Source: Ectocarpus siliculosus (Eukaryota; Sar; Phaeophyceae; Ectocarpales; Ectocarpaceae). From it: a DNA stretch of 64,000 nt. Below the pieces are notes generated by a model. It worked only from the letters and a program-made list of their open reading frames with translations. It was not told where the DNA came from and did not search any database. Position numbers and translations under genes: made by a program. Below are positions 12,210-25,283 of this stretch, in pieces. Each line of letters starts with the position of its first letter. Within the stretch, counting starts at the first letter, position 1. The stretch covers positions 209,495 to 273,494 of the forward strand of contig FN649755.1 of the NCBI GenBank assembly GCA_000310025.1, written 5' to 3'.

Positions 12210-12961
12210 AGAGCAGTGGCCAAAATCGGGTACACCCGGTCCAAACACGGTCCGAATCGGGTACCCCTGCAATATGCTGCTAGGAGCAACCCCATGCCAC
12301 CATCTCCTCGGCCGACGCCCGCCCCTACCCGACCTTGACCGTCTTTCCACCGGGTGCACCCGGTCTTGGCCACTCACCCCCCGGAGGACTACCCAGTTAC
12401 TCTTTCCCCTACCCGAAAATGGCTGGGCTGTTCGACCAAGACCCATGCACACAAATACACCTCAGCAACGCCCTGCCCTCGAATTCGGACGTTCTGACGG
12501 CCCGGCGGGCGGAGGCAGACCCCCCACCGGCGGTGGAAGTCTCCCTTCGGGGAAACGGCAGGCGGTCTGTGCAAAGAGGAGAAGAGCTAGATGAATACCT
12601 CCCTCACGAGATGCGACACACACGGGACTCGTCTGAAAAATCGACATATTCTCTCCCTTCCGCTACTTTCTCATTGGCGACAAACGAGGGCCAGTGGTGT
12701 GCGCCCGACCCGTGATTGTGTGCATGGGTTTTGGTCGAACAGCCCAGCCATTTTCGGGTAGGGGAAAGAAAAAACGTGTAACCCTCCGGGGGGTGAGTAG
12801 CCAAGATCGGGTGTACCCGGTGGAAAGACGGTCAAGGTCGGGTGGGGGCGGGCGTCGGCCGAGCAGATGGTGGCATGGGGTTGCTCCTAGCAGCATATTG
12901 CAGGGGTACCCGATTCTGGCCGTGCTTGGACCGGGTGTACCCGATTTTGACCACTGCTCTT
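12210..12961. repeat. Foldback element with about 240-bp inverted arms
   Basis: The left arm (12210-12455) starts AGAGCAGTGGCCAAAATCGG. It returns as the reverse complement in the right arm (12716-12961), which ends CCGATTTTGACCACTGCTCT. Identity is high across the arms, including the TACCCCTGCAATATGCTGCT stretch. The middle (about 12456-12715) is unique and has no convincing gene. Mirror-image open frames in the arms are artefacts of the inversion. Related fragments with the ACCGGGTGCACCC word recur near 13215 and 14030. No clear target duplication is visible. Confidence 0.85.
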
Positions 12962-15539
12962 CCGATTATGTCGTGAAAATCCCAGAAACAGGTGATGCGA
13001 CGAAATTCCGGACAAGAGACCCGATGTTTGCAGTTAGAGAGAACGACACAGAGCAGAGAGCTCAACCTAGACAGGCGAGTTTTTTTAGCCTGGCCTCAAG
13101 CCTGGCCATATTAACCGTTCCGAAATTTTCCTCCAAGCTTTCGTCGGTAGACTGAATCAGAAATGAGCGCGGAATGTAGATGACTCTCTCCGAAAAGCAT
13201 TGCCAAGTACTTCGACCGGGTGCACCCAACAGTACGGGTCGGCCCTATCCGAAAAAGCCCAAGCACACACCCACACACGTCGTCAGCAAATCACGGGATT
13301 CCGTCTACAGTGGGTGCGCAGGTTTCGGCATGCCTTGCTTCTCAAGTAGAAGGAGAAGCCTCCATCCTATCAGGCAGCGTTGGTACTCTGTCAGATCGTG
13401 CTCCCATCCAAACCAACATCATCGCCCTCTGCTGGGTTGCCTTCTAGATAATTGATCATCCTGACATCTTGAAAACGTGTTGATAGTTTTTTCCCGCGGC
13501 AAGGCTGATGAATTTGCAGTGGTCAGCCGGTTAGCATGGTCGACGCTGCGAAAATAACCACACACATGTTCGCACGGTCGATACTTATCGTGATAAATAC
13601 ATGTCACTCACGCTCACAACTCGACTTCCCGAGAAGAGACACTTTCAACGGCGGTGGGCCGAGGAGGCGGACTCAACGCCGACGGGACTCACATTTAAAG
13701 ATGTACCTCTTCTCTCTCGTAAAACAAAACTAACTGCCGTGATGAAGCGGCAGATGTTTGACCATGAAACCGACCTTGCGGGAAGACGCGAGCTACGAAA
13801 TCACCGAAAATCCTATGGTACCCGCCAAAAGTGTCAACTCGATTCCGCGAGTATGAGCCCAGGGATAGCAAACAAATATATTCACAAATGTCCCTTGTGC
13901 GGGGCACGCACAGAAGCTACAACTCTGAAGGGCGAGCGTACAAGACAGCAGAAGGAGTGGAGTGTGTTGGGCACATTAGGTTGACGCCGTGGTCAGTCCG
14001 GAATTGCACGGCCTTCTTCGGGTGGGGGCACGTGAATCGGCTGCACCCGGTCGTTACCACTAGTTTTCTCAGAGGGAGTCATCTATGTTCCCCCGAATCC
14101 CTCCGCTTGCACGTGAATGCCCAGGTGAAATAGTCGTAACTGTAATGCTGCTTACCTACAAGGCTCGTTTGGTTAGAAGTGGCGTATGTGTGCCAGAACT
14201 CCACCAACAAACCCCGACATGTACAGCCCACCAAGCACTTTCTGGCTGCCAGGCCACAGGTACCTGGGTGTGACAACCAAAATGGTTGCATTACCGCATG
14301 ACCCTTGAAAACCCCACCTCGCACCTTTTTGGTTGCCTCAAACGCCAGCCCCGAGCTTCCCCTGGAGCCGAAGGCCAATCAACATTCTCCGGAGATAAAC
14401 GCATCGAGTAAAGGTCGACGCGAGGAAGACGCCGGGCAAACGACAGACGCATTTGTCCGCGTCACGGGTGAGGAATGCAATCACATATGGACGTCTTGGC
14501 CTGCTATTCAAGAGGCGGCCCTTGCCAGGGGCACCATCCTAGTGTTCGATGTTTTCCCGTCTGTCGGCAACTTGTTCATCATTCTCCACTTGGTCGTGAA
14601 GGTGAGGATGCGTTCAACTAAGTGCGATTGCACCGCGGTGATACGAGATTCAAAATACGGTGTGCGATGCCCGTTCAAGGTAACCGTCCCAACATTGCGT
14701 TACGGGGGCACGTTGTCACGGGTTTTCCGAGTTTGCTTTCATGGGGCTGGTCTCAAAGACATCGCTCTGTTTCGTTTGGTGTTGATCCCGCGATGTCTTG
14801 GGTCTCCGGGTCATTGTTCCCCACCTCTACTGTGAATGTGAACGTCTGGTGAAATGCACCACATCCGTCATTTCGCAACATGACAAACATTTTCGCGAGT
14901 TCGTGGGTGGTAAAACTGTGAACCCGTTTGCTCCCACAGGCTGCGTGAAACTTGCCGCAAGAAAGCATAGACTTGTCCGCGGCAAAGGAAAAAATACTGC
15001 ACACGCTCCAACGTATGGGGCGTTGTATCTTTTGTCGACGTTCGGGTATCTTGTACTGTACCCACAAGACGCACTAACGGCTGACAAAAAACCATGTAGT
15101 GAACAGGGCCACCGTGATCATGAACCTACTACTGCTGTGGCAGGGAACCCTTTCGTCAATTCGGTGGACTCCATCCGTTCGATTCCGAAAGGCTGGTTTG
15201 TCCCGCAGTAGCTGAAATTTCCTCAGTCCACATCCATCTCTGGGTAATAAGCGTACAACAGTAGCAGCCCGTCGGGTTCAACTGCGTTGCACAGTGTACC
15301 ACAAATACTCGCTGAGAAGCAAGGCAGCCTGCTGCATGCGAGAGGCTCAACGCTGCTGACTACTGTTGTCCATAACTCGGTGACCGTCACAACGATGGGA
15401 CAACAATATTTTGTGGCTGACGGCAGAGCCAGGGTCTGTTGGTGGAATATGAGGGTGAGGGAGAGAGGCGCCCTGGACGGCTCTCGAACACGAAAATGGA
15501 TTTAACGTACCTACCGGAACTGTCGGCAAACATCTCGTC
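12962..15539. other. Mostly intergenic, one coding-like patch
   Basis: A plus-strand frame at 14305-14835 (176 codons) has coding-like composition around a Cys-containing patch near 14600-14720 (KCDCTAVIRD...RCPFKV). An overlapping frame continues to 15211. This could be a relic of a transposon protein with a frameshift. It was not identified and I do not call a gene. Confidence 0.3.
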
Positions 15540-16150
15540 CGATTGAGCGATCGACAAAAAGGTCAGGCTCAAGCATGACCATATCATGCGTCCTCCCAAT
15601 CTCCAAGTTGCAATATTGCCCTCACTCGCTCTCTCAACACCGTCCAAGTGACCGGCAATCGAACTCAGTGGCGTATCCTCGCGTCCAGGTGGGACCTGTC
15701 AATACCCCGCAGGGCGCACTTCAACAGCGGAGACATCGTGACTGTCTCTACGTCCTCTGGTAGTACTGCACCGCTACGAAATTCCCCGAAATGATACCGG
15801 CCAGGTTTCTTGCCGATTCCAAACGACACGAGGCAAACTCAATCAGAGCCCAAACCATCTCGCTGGTGGCGATTCTGCCCTCTCCTCGAAACCCATCGTC
15901 CTGCGAAAGACACACCATGACCAAAAGAAACCTGATGCGTAATTGCGTTGAAGCGATTTCGCAATTAATCTCTCGATGAGCTTGAGGCCAAGACCACGGA
16001 AATGGCGTCCGTCGTTGCTTGGCCTTGATGCAGCTCATTTCTGCGGCCTGGGTGCCAGCCTCGTCGGCTCGTTCGCTGTACCTTCTTCACGAGGCGCACA
16101 CAACCAGCTTGTCGAGGTTGGCCTTGCCGCACGACAGAGTCTGTACCCTA
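15540..16150 (-). other. Minus-strand coding-like relic, unassigned
   Basis: Reading the minus strand, coding-like fragments follow each other in changing frames. One contains LPVTWTVLRERVRAILQLGDWEDA-type sequence near 15580-15680. Another (15748-16038) contains NLAGIISGNFVAVQYY. The frame breaks suggest an old mobile-element gene. I do not recognise the family. Confidence 0.3.
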
Positions 16151-16572
16151 GTTGGTCATAGCTCCGTACCCACCGCGGCCGCCGCTACCAGATGTACTGT
16201 TTTTGGCGCCACCGCCACTTCTGCCAACTGCAGCATTCATCGGTACCGGTTCCCGCACTGCGCTTGCTGCCGCACTTGATGGGGTCGATGGATTGAATCC
16301 ACCCACAGTTGCGAGCCGATCGACTGCACTGTGGTCGGGAACATTTGTCAGTAACTCTTTTGGTGCACGCCCATTCTGAGACGAAGCAAGATTACTGCAC
16401 GGGACTGGCGGAATGCGTAGGCGTGATGGTTTTGGGGTTTTAGCAACGGTGACAAGAAGGCATACCCCTTTCATATCGCACGGCGAATATTCCGGTCGGA
16501 GCGTGCGGGGATAGGGTAAACATTTTTCTCCACTCACAAAACCCCAAGGAATCTAACAGAAAGATGCTGGGT

Positions 16573-16880
16573 AGAGCTAGCTCCCTCGGGGTGGCGTTGC
16601 TGTTGCTTTTTCCTCCTCCTTCAAAAAGCTATCGCTGCAAAACCAAACCATGAGTGCACAATCCCTGTGTACTTGAACCAACCGCTCTCTGACGTGTGGA
16701 TTTTAGGGTCAATCAAATTCCCGACGCGCATGATACCCCACGGCATGAAATGTGTAGTAGGGAGCTACCTCCCGCCGAGTGGCCTTGCCATTGCTGTTGC
16801 TTCCTACTTCGGAAAGTTATCGGTGGATAACCTAACCCGTGGCGGTCAAAAACACCGAACTTGAACTAACCACTCGCGGC
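16573..16880. repeat. Diverged tandem duplication of about 190 bp
   Basis: The block starting GCTAGCTCCCTCGGGGTGG at about 16573 recurs as GGGAGCTACCTCCCGCCGAG at about 16762, in the same order: CATTGCTGTTGCTT, then AAGTTATCG, then ACTTGAACTAACC. A smaller direct repeat (CAACTCCTTCCAGA...CATTCAT, two copies) follows at about 16975-17050. Confidence 0.6.
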
Positions 16881-18795
16881 CGTTGACGGTTATGCACAGC
16901 ACAAGCTTTCTTTCCCGGCGCATTGGGCACCTCACGACCCCAGACCTTGGGATTGCCCAACTGCCCATGACATCAACTCCTTCCAGACCCCATTCATGCG
17001 GCAACTCGTGAAGCCAACTCCTTCCAGATACCATTCATTAGGCAACTCGATAAGTATTCGTCGAGATATCGGTGATCACGGCCTTCCCACAATGAATGGA
17101 AGCTGGAAGAGGGGGTCTACGTGTGTTGTTCCGTAGGGTGTTGTACCGGTAGCATCTTGACGTGGATTGGCGGAAGTTGCGCCGCAAAACCTTTGTTCAA
17201 GCAACTTTTGTTTGTCGTGAAAAACGTTGCAGAACGTTTCCTCCAGATCGCAATGTTTTTGCTCCCCGAGAAAACGTTTGAGAACTTCTCCCGCAACGTT
17301 TTGCTCCCATACTGAGCGTATATTTGGAAAGTTGCAAAACTTTAACCTTCATTGCAATATTCTGCAGCCCTCAGAAACGACGCGATGACGGCGGGAATTC
17401 GGGGGCGGCCGGCAGTGACACATGCGGTCTTCCAAACGTTTAAACCCCCCCTCGCCCAACGACCGAGGTCCTCATCCACGATGTAGACCATGAGGATGAA
17501 AATATTGGGGACACGCTTTGGCTGTGGAAGTCGTTGAAGTGCCGCCGCAACATCGTCAGCCCTCGGCGCAGGCCTTTGACAAACTAATCCACACGTTGGA
17601 GGCCTTCGTCAGATGTCAAGCCATTCCATACGATCGTCGCGAGGGCCTCGATGAGAATATCGAGGAGCTCCGGCAGGGTTATTCCTTAAGCATTGTCGTC
17701 GTCCCCGTTGGGCACGAACGTCCGCCCTGGAAGCCGGACAGGTTGTTGCGGCGCAAGAGTATAGCCAAAGGCGTTCTCGACGCGCGGTAGAAGTAAAGTC
17801 GGGGTCCAGCGAGGAAAGTATGGGAGAAGGCAGTGTGAGGAAGATGAGGGAGGGAGGGGGGAAGGGGTGGGGGTGGGGGTAGGGGTAGCGGGGAGAAGAC
17901 GAGGAGGACGGGGAGAGGAGGTCAGGAAAAGAAGGAAGAAAAGGCGCCGGATGTACGCTCGACGGGGCCTAAACTAACCCCGAAATGGCGTTCGTTCTTG
18001 GTTGGCGTAGTTAGGTGTACGTCCGAGAGTGTCGGGAAGTGGTCGGAACACTCCCAGCTATGCTTACTTGCGAGCTCCCCATGACATGCGTACCGCGGAT
18101 TCCGAAGAACGTGGGGTTCTTTTCGTGCACAACGCATCGAGGCGTGAGCTACTCCTCGCTTAAGAGAGTCTCTCACAGAAAATATTCTGGACCATGTCGT
18201 GTGGATGATGAATGTGGCTTCTCCAACAACAACAACACGTTGTTTTCGCAGACATGTAAAATGCGGTATAGGTAGCTGTCTTCATCTTCATCTGTGTACG
18301 ACACATTGAACAGGCTTGAGTTGCATTAATGAACGTATACAATGAGCAAAAAAGACAAGAAAACTGGGAACAGAAGTAAAAATGAAATTTTGGGCCCTCT
18401 CGTCGGGGGGGGGGGCGGGTGCCTAGGTGTGCGGGTGCCTAGGTGTGCGGGATATCTTTTATCGCACACCTTTGTTCAAGGTAGGGAGAAAATAGAATGA
18501 TGGGCTATATGCCTTCATGAACATGTTATCAGGACCGACGCCTTCCTTCAAAAATCGTTCTGAATTTGGATCCGTCTGTAGCCCAATTATACTGAAGAAA
18601 TTATAGGGTTTCGTATGTTGCCACCAACAACGTTTCTTTGTGTCGTGCCAAGGTTTGTTGTTGTTATTCGGGCAGAAAACCAGAAGTTACAGCTGATGGA
18701 ATGTAGTTTACACGTTTCATATCCCCGACATCTCCACCCATCAACATAAAACCCTGCTTATCAGATCCCACCGCTGCCTTCGTCTCCTTTCCTAG
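16881..18795. other. Intergenic with G-rich tract
   Basis: A frame at 17518-17790 (90 codons) is coding-like but isolated. A purine-rich tract at about 17840-17935 contains GGGGTGGGGGTGGGGGTAGGGG, which can form a G-quadruplex. A short direct repeat of GGTGCCTAGGTGTGCG lies near 18418-18450. No gene is called. Confidence 0.45.
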
Positions 18796-19364
18796 ACTGC
18801 TCGCCTTCTCGAACTGGCACTGGTCCTCAATTGGGACCTATTTCCAGGATTTCGAGCGGCCTTCGACCCGGCAACCATCAAGTGGGACCTGGACCCGGCA
18901 ACGTTTGTCCAGGCGGCAGAACAGTCGGCCCTACTAGGTTCGTACAGTAAGGGAGTATGTTTTCTCTCTTCAGAATGACGTGCACTCGTTTCAACGGGCA
19001 GAAATGATCGAGCCCAGGCAACCAAATTGACGTAACGACGAAGGAATATCGCTTATTCGACAGTTATCATTCGCTTCGATACGCAATGGCCCCTGTACTG
19101 CGGAAACAATGCAGGTGGTTCGGGTCCTGAAGTCAGGCGTCTATACCCGTTCAAGTTTTTCGATGGAAGCATCATTCTGTCCCACTGGCAGCTACAAACC
19201 GTGGCTATGCAGTTGGGCATCCCCGCAACGAGCGCTGCAGAATTGGCCGCTGTCGTCGGAGAGAACTATTCACAGGCCGGCATGCGAGTTCTTTCAAGAG
19301 ATATCGTGAGGAACTCGCCTGATAGCCTCCAAGCCTGTGCCTGGAACATGCTCTTGCGACGAAG
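18796..19364 (+). CDS. Two internal exons of an unidentified gene
   Basis: Exon A (18796-18937) follows a strong acceptor (CTTTCCTAG) and ends CTAG|GTTCGT in phase 1. Exon B (19064-19364) follows TTCGACAG, continues in phase 1 and ends CGAAG|GTACGG in phase 2. Joined, they give about 147 residues of well-ordered sequence. It contains WDLFPGFRAAFDPATIKWDL, a FFDGSIILSHWQLQ stretch, and a helix-rich segment with LGIPATSAAELAAVVGENY. The frame agreement across the intron and the residue composition support real coding. No domain was recognised. No start or stop codon was found, so flanking exons are missing from the model. Confidence 0.5.
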
Positions 19365-19845
19365 GTACGGTTGATACGTTTTCCGTTGACAATTGTTTCA
19401 CTCTTCGAGCGTGTGTAGAGTCGGAATTTTATACAACGTCACCCGTGGATGATTTAGTTTAGTGTGAAACATAACGTATGTGTGGAGTAGATTATGTCGG
19501 GCAGCTGAGGACTGTCTGCTGCCCCGGATATGTCGACCAGGTTCCTGTTAATGGCGGTTTCCTTTTCCTTCTGCAGTTTCCTGGAATTTGACACTGTTTG
19601 GCTTTGATTTTAGCTCTGGTGTTATGATGCGGTGGATGGGACTGCAGGGCACAAATATCTGAAGTTTCCCTGCGTGCAGGCAAGACCTGCAAGTAGGTAG
19701 AAATACGGAAACGTTTTTGAGACATCAGCCCCAAGTCCATACACATGTTTAATGGGAAGAGAGAAAGGTTTACGCAGCCCGCCGAGACGGTCTGGCTCTG
19801 CGCCCGGCTCCTGCTCTCCCTGTTTCCTTTGTCTTTATGTCCCCA

Positions 19846-19908
<63 letters not shown>

Positions 19909-22900
19909 CTCGTTGCCGCTCTCTCTGTCGCTGTCCATTGTGCCCCTCTGTCGGCCCCTCTGCCGGTCCCGCGCTCTCTCCGTCTTTCTCTTTCTCTCTC
20001 CCTCTCCCTCTCCCTCTCGCTCTTTATGTCTGTCGGCTATTCTTGTGATCAATGTATGAACGGCGAGAAGAACATAGCGTCGTTGACGGAATAAACAAAC
20101 GAAGAATGTGCAGCCGAGCCCTTTCTCTCGTGTAGGATGACAATATACCGGTCATGTAGCAACAAGTGGTGTTGAATCGGTTGCTGCCCAGTGTTTCTTC
20201 TCCTCAACCAAATACTTCATCGCGGGAACCATTTTTCTGTAAATTTCAATGCAACTTCACGAATCATGCATTTCATGCACGTCAACACTAGCAGTCGGGA
20301 AATATTCTGATTTGCCAGGGCAGCGGTTTTGGAGTTTAATCGCGCGATTGCATGTGTGGGCCCCGTGTAAATAGACGGCCGCACGTTTTCACAATGGTGC
20401 GTGTCTCTCATTGAAAGAAATAAAACACCAGACAGAGCAGAGTTACGTGTCGTCACCGTCGCAGCAAATAAGAAACCGTGCAGGTCTGCCGCCCAGAATT
20501 TATCCGGGTGTCGTTTTATCGCACGGACGCGTGTGTACGTTTGCCTGAAGATGATTGACGATGATTGTTTCACGACCAGTGTCGGTACTTCAAATATTTA
20601 GAAGACCGCATGGAGTCAACCTGCCGAATCACTTCTAGAAAGCAGGCACCAACGCTCAAGTGTTTACGACAAATGAAACAGGGTGAAGGGACATCTATAT
20701 CAAATTTATGTACTGGATGGAGGCATGTAGGGGAAGTGGGGAGTGTGTCGAGTAATCAACACCCCATACCCCCTCTCCCTCTTCCCCCCTCCCCCACGTG
20801 CCAACCACCCCTTAGTGATGGGTAATCTTCGTCGTTGGTATGTCAGCGTCCGGGCGAGGCATCGGAAGAAGTCAGTTCCCACTCGTGGGGGGAGTACCGG
20901 ACCTTGTCCCGACAGTGCGACGTTACAGCTCAATAAATCTCTTTATGGGTGCCGCCATAGCACATGTAGCCGTGGTGAGAAATCAGAGCTACGTATGAAG
21001 GCAAGGAAGGCAGCGCATGGCATCACATTTATTTATATTCAGCATATCCACTATGCTACATGAGCTGACTGTTAGCCTGAGCGCTGACTTGTAGCATACC
21101 GGATAACTAGGGTATAAGCGGCCGCCCCCCGATGAGGCGGGACGGCCACCTGGAGGCAAAATCTTTACTATTGTGTGATAAGCCGTGCATTGGCCGAGAC
21201 GGACACGACGACCACGAAATACGCGGAGGTCGTAATTTTCATGTTCTTTAATGCGGAACAATGACTTTGACGTAATATTACTCGCACCAAACACTTTGGC
21301 GTCCGTATATAGAATGTCGGCACCATCGCACTTAGAATATACGAAAATGATGTACGCTTGAAGGAGAAGCCGAAATGAACGCGGAATATCGGAAACGCGC
21401 AACAAGAAAAGACACCGCAGAAGAAACCAATAATACGTGTAAATTAATGTCCGGGTAACGGTCGGACCATGGTTCGGCCATGTGTCAAAATATGAGCCAA
21501 ACGCAAAATGCAACCTACTACATACGCTTGTGTTGCTGCTGCCGAACTACATAACACCGCACATCGTGTATTTTGAGTATGTCTACTGCTGCTTGCTGGT
21601 GCGCACACCGATGTTTGTGTTGTAAGACTAAAAACTATGTTATTGACGGTCCAACTTGCACATTGTTGCCAACCTGAATGTTTGGTCCCGGTCAACACCA
21701 AACAAAGAAGAACTGCTCAAGATTCACCAAAATGTGGTTGTACACGTAGCAGAAGAAATCGGTATTACGTGTGTTATGCGGTTAACGATCGGACCATGGA
21801 CCGCCCACGTTTTAGAACATGAGTTGACCGCAAAATGCAACGCATTGCTTACCACGGCATAACCTTGGTTATTGCAAGTGTTGTCATAATGAAAGTAGAA
21901 CAAAAAAAAAATGAAATGGAAGTATTGGAGGTAGGTCGAACACCCTCCTTACCGCAGAATTGCGTACTCTCGATGTAAAGAGGGTTCGTCTTGCGGACGA
22001 ATATGAAGCATCCTTGACTGTTCATCGTCTAGGCGCTAAATCGTTCGGTCCGTCCAATTAACTCCTGGTGTATTGTTGCGAAGGCGGCACATACCTGAAT
22101 GTAAGCGTGAAGACAGCAGCAGGTTTACGTTGTTGGCTTGTCAATCTGGATGAGGTGGTAGTAGTCGGTGGCATACCTAAAGGTACGCGCGATGAAGGCA
22201 GCTTACCGTTGTTGGTTTGTCGATTCGGATGAGGTTAGGTGGTGCGGAAACGTATGAACCGTTCGGGCACATGCGTAGAGGGTTGTGCGCGGAATAACTG
22301 CTATCGTTTCGGATTTTTTCTTCATCAATTATGTGTGTGATTGCTTGATTGGATAAATATGAGGTGATGTTCGAGTTGAAAGGCGATTCCCCTGCAAAAA
22401 ATTGGCACGACGACATACAGCTGCCGTGGTATACAGAGACGTATCCATACGTGCGAATGACGTTTTTGTTCTGTAGGTTACATACGCAGTATGTACAGAT
22501 GCACGACGTATGTACGGATGGATGTGATATTTCTGCAGGACGTGGTCTGTCTGCAGGCAGGTTTATACCGTACACCACTGTAATTTGTTCAACAAGCGTG
22601 GAAAAACTTGCACAATAATGATGTTGTGCCAATTTCCCCAACATTTGTGGATTTTGACGCTCCACAATCTTGTGTTGGATAAGAACGGGCAACAAAACAC
22701 AACAAAATGACTAAAAATTGCTAAGAGCATACTAAAATCAAGATGTACGCCCCATAAGCTCTTCTGCTACATAAGTATGCATAATTATGTACATCTAACG
22801 CAATTAAAACGCAAAGATTAAAATCAAGAAGTTCAGCAGGATTCGCCACCACGCAAACATGAGGAGCTTAATTTTGTATTTATAAGCTTCACGACGTACG

Positions 22901-23356
22901 TTTGAGTTTTCAGCCCACAAGAAGTTGAGGCTGGACGTATGTGTCGTTTCGAAATTGCTGGCGCGAACGGTACATGCAGATATGCGAGATGTCATCATAA
23001 CCTTCCTTGAAGTGGTCTGGTAAGAGGGTGGGCGTGCGGACGATATACAAACGTGCACAGATCCCTGGGTGTTGGTACACGCTTGATCAATAAATGCGCG
23101 AGTGCGGGTGTAATGTTTTCCTCCCTCCTCGCTGTTTCTGGGGGTCTTGTCTTGGCGTTGCTGCGTGCTTGATATCGACACTCGGTGCGGATTTTGACGT
23201 TACGAAAAATCACACCCGCATAGAGCAGAGTCGACGACTTGTTGTCCCATTCATTGTGGTCGTGTCATATCCGTCACTTTCAGTTGTCGTCGAAAATTGA
23301 CCGCCTCCGTGTCGTGTGAATGTCAGATCGAAGTCCCATTCCTTGACCACTAGCCA
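19365..23356. other. Intergenic with (CT)n microsatellite and small direct repeats
   Basis: A CT/TC dinucleotide run covers about 19852-19904, and a CCCTCT-rich tract follows at about 19990-20025. Arg/Glu-rich and Ser/Leu-rich frames across these are artefacts. A direct repeat of about 110 bp with GATCGGACCATGG/GGTCGGACCATGG occurs at about 21415-21530 and 21745-21860. Another of about 75 bp, with TTGTTGG(T/C)TTGTC, occurs at about 22087-22165 and 22171-22240. No gene is called. Confidence 0.5.
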
Positions 23357-24234
23357 CGTGACAATGTTCCATGCTGGCACAGCCCGTCAATGATGGCAAG
23401 CCTGGACGCCCACAACCCATGGACGCCTGCTGGCTTCGGGTCTCGCCCCGCGGAGTACGTGGCGTGGCACATCAGGACTGCTCATGGAGAGACCAAAGAG
23501 TCATTCTCACCAGATGTGCACCCATACATTTTCAACGGTCAGACATCAGCTGCGGTGTTCCCGTTGTTCCTGTCTGCCACCTCCCACGCGGAGAAGGCCT
23601 GCCCGAAAGTTTATGAGGACAACATTCCGATCATGCCGGTGTACATATCTTCAAACAGGTAAGAGATCCCTACCTTCCCCTGGCGAGACGAAGAACGGCA
23701 TCACCGCGTATCACCTTCGCATTAATTCATCTTGCGACCGGGCAACTCCTCTCTGAGCTCAACGAGTCAATGCACAACATAATGTCGTCGTTGTCCCCAT
23801 ATGCCCGAACCTCAATTGTTTCGCGGCAGTACATCAGCTCGCTCATTGTACTTCCTGCGTTGGTTGTCATTTGCGTTACCTCGAAGACCTTTCCGACCTG
23901 CCCTTGTCCCCTGCAACTGCTCTAACCCTGCAGCAAGAGCATGTCGCGAAATTGCACCGCACTAGCTGCTGAGAACAAGATCCAGTCAGGGTTCGTTGAT
24001 CTCGGTATTGCCGACAGTGACGCCCACACGGGTTACAGTGCGAACCCGGATGCGACGGCCTTAAACGCGTTCATCGACTACCTGTATCTGATGGACTCGT
24101 CAATCATGGTGCACACTGGGTCGTCGTTCTCTTTTACTGTCGCAAGTATCAAGGGCACGAGGTGCCGCGGAGTGCCAAAGGCTAAGGACGCGCCTGTCAG
24201 GTCGTTATATATATGCTTGCCGGACGATTGCTAA
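23357..24234 (+). CDS. Fucosyltransferase-like protein, C-terminal exons (partial)
   Basis: Exon 1 is open from about 23357 (after an AG at ACCACTAG) to 23658, where AACAG|GTAAGA is an excellent donor. Exon 2 runs from 23934, after CTCTAACCCTGCAG, to the stop at 24232-24234. Both sides are phase 2, so the frame continues. Exon 1 contains AWHIRTAHGETKESF. Exon 2 contains DSDAHTGYSANPDATALNAF and LYLMDSSIMVHTGSSFSFT. The HIRT-GE motif, and a late segment in which a short hydrophobic stretch precedes (V)HTGSSFS, are typical of GDP-fucose-dependent fucosyltransferase folds such as NodZ/FUT8-like proteins. This is by recollection of the pattern. The N-terminal nucleotide-binding part is not located; either it lies upstream in unrecognised exons or the gene is a fragment. 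Confidence 0.5.
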
Positions 24235-25283
24235 ATGTTGGGCGTGGAATCGAAACCTCGGAGTTCGTCTGTTTTTGGGCGCAACTGGCGTATTCCATGG
24301 GTACACTGCTAGCGACGACGCTTCGCGCTTACCACGTATAGTGGATTTCGTGTAGCATTTACTGTAGTGTTGCGATGTCCTGAAATGTTTTTTCTATCCA
24401 GTCGGCCAACATTTTAGTAGCCAGCGCGGCTGAAAACGGTTTGAGGCGTACCAGCCTACAGTATCGCCCTCCGTTACGCAAATCGCCAACAGCCTTTTGA
24501 TGTGTCAGTTTTCTTCAAGAAGAGGTACGGTAGTTCGACCACAGTGAGTAAAATACCGCAATGGCGGCAGGTCTTGTCAGTGGCTGAGATGAACGAGTAT
24601 GACACGTGTTCCGGTTCCCTCTTGCTTGCGCCTTGTGAAGTTGATATTGATACTCAACTACAAACATCAATACACGAACGTTCCACAACACAACATATGG
24701 ATTGGATTCATGTTTACCCCGCGGGGCGTCGAAACGGAAACTCAATCCAACACGATGTAACTTGCCTTCGGTGCCACCCTCGTTTCGGCATTTTCGGCCG
24801 ATTTACGAGCACTCTGGATATTATTCAAATCCCCCGCTGAGTATTAACACTGGTACCTCCCAAACGCGGGGACCACTACTGTACTCGGTGGATGCTCTCG
24901 TATCTGCGAGAGAGAGTGCATTTGGATGAGGTCTGAGGCAACGTCGCGAGCTTGTGTTTCCATTTGCATTCCTCATTCATCTTCCAATCCTAACCCCGTA
25001 TCAATCAATGTTGTTTAGGTTGTATGACCACCTTTTACTTTTTGAAACCCTATAGTCTTAGACTAAGTTTCTGTCAGCGGAATTGGGGAGTTTCGGAACA
25101 CGGTTCGACACTTTTCGATTTAGGTGGAAGGCTCCATTTCTGGGAACGTTCCTCAAAGCGGGGGAACATCGAGCTCCTAAATATGAAAGGGGGCGATCAG
25201 ATTTAAAGAAACAGAGGCCGGGCGCCGCTTTTTCCTAAATCGAAAATTACCTTTCATATTGTATAGAGCACACACAAGCAAGC
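24235..25283. other. Intergenic, no supported gene
   Basis: Only short frames occur (for example 24502-24840) with no motif or splice support. The last part is the presumed upstream region of the gene starting at 25284. Confidence 0.5.

Noticed and set aside
12154-12896. Several Gly/Arg/Pro-rich frames of 80-150 codons
   Set aside because: They lie in the arms of the foldback element. The same peptides occur on both strands because of the inversion.
19492-20094. Arg/Glu-rich and Ser/Leu-rich frames of up to 186 codons
   Set aside because: They are produced by the CT microsatellite and its flanks.
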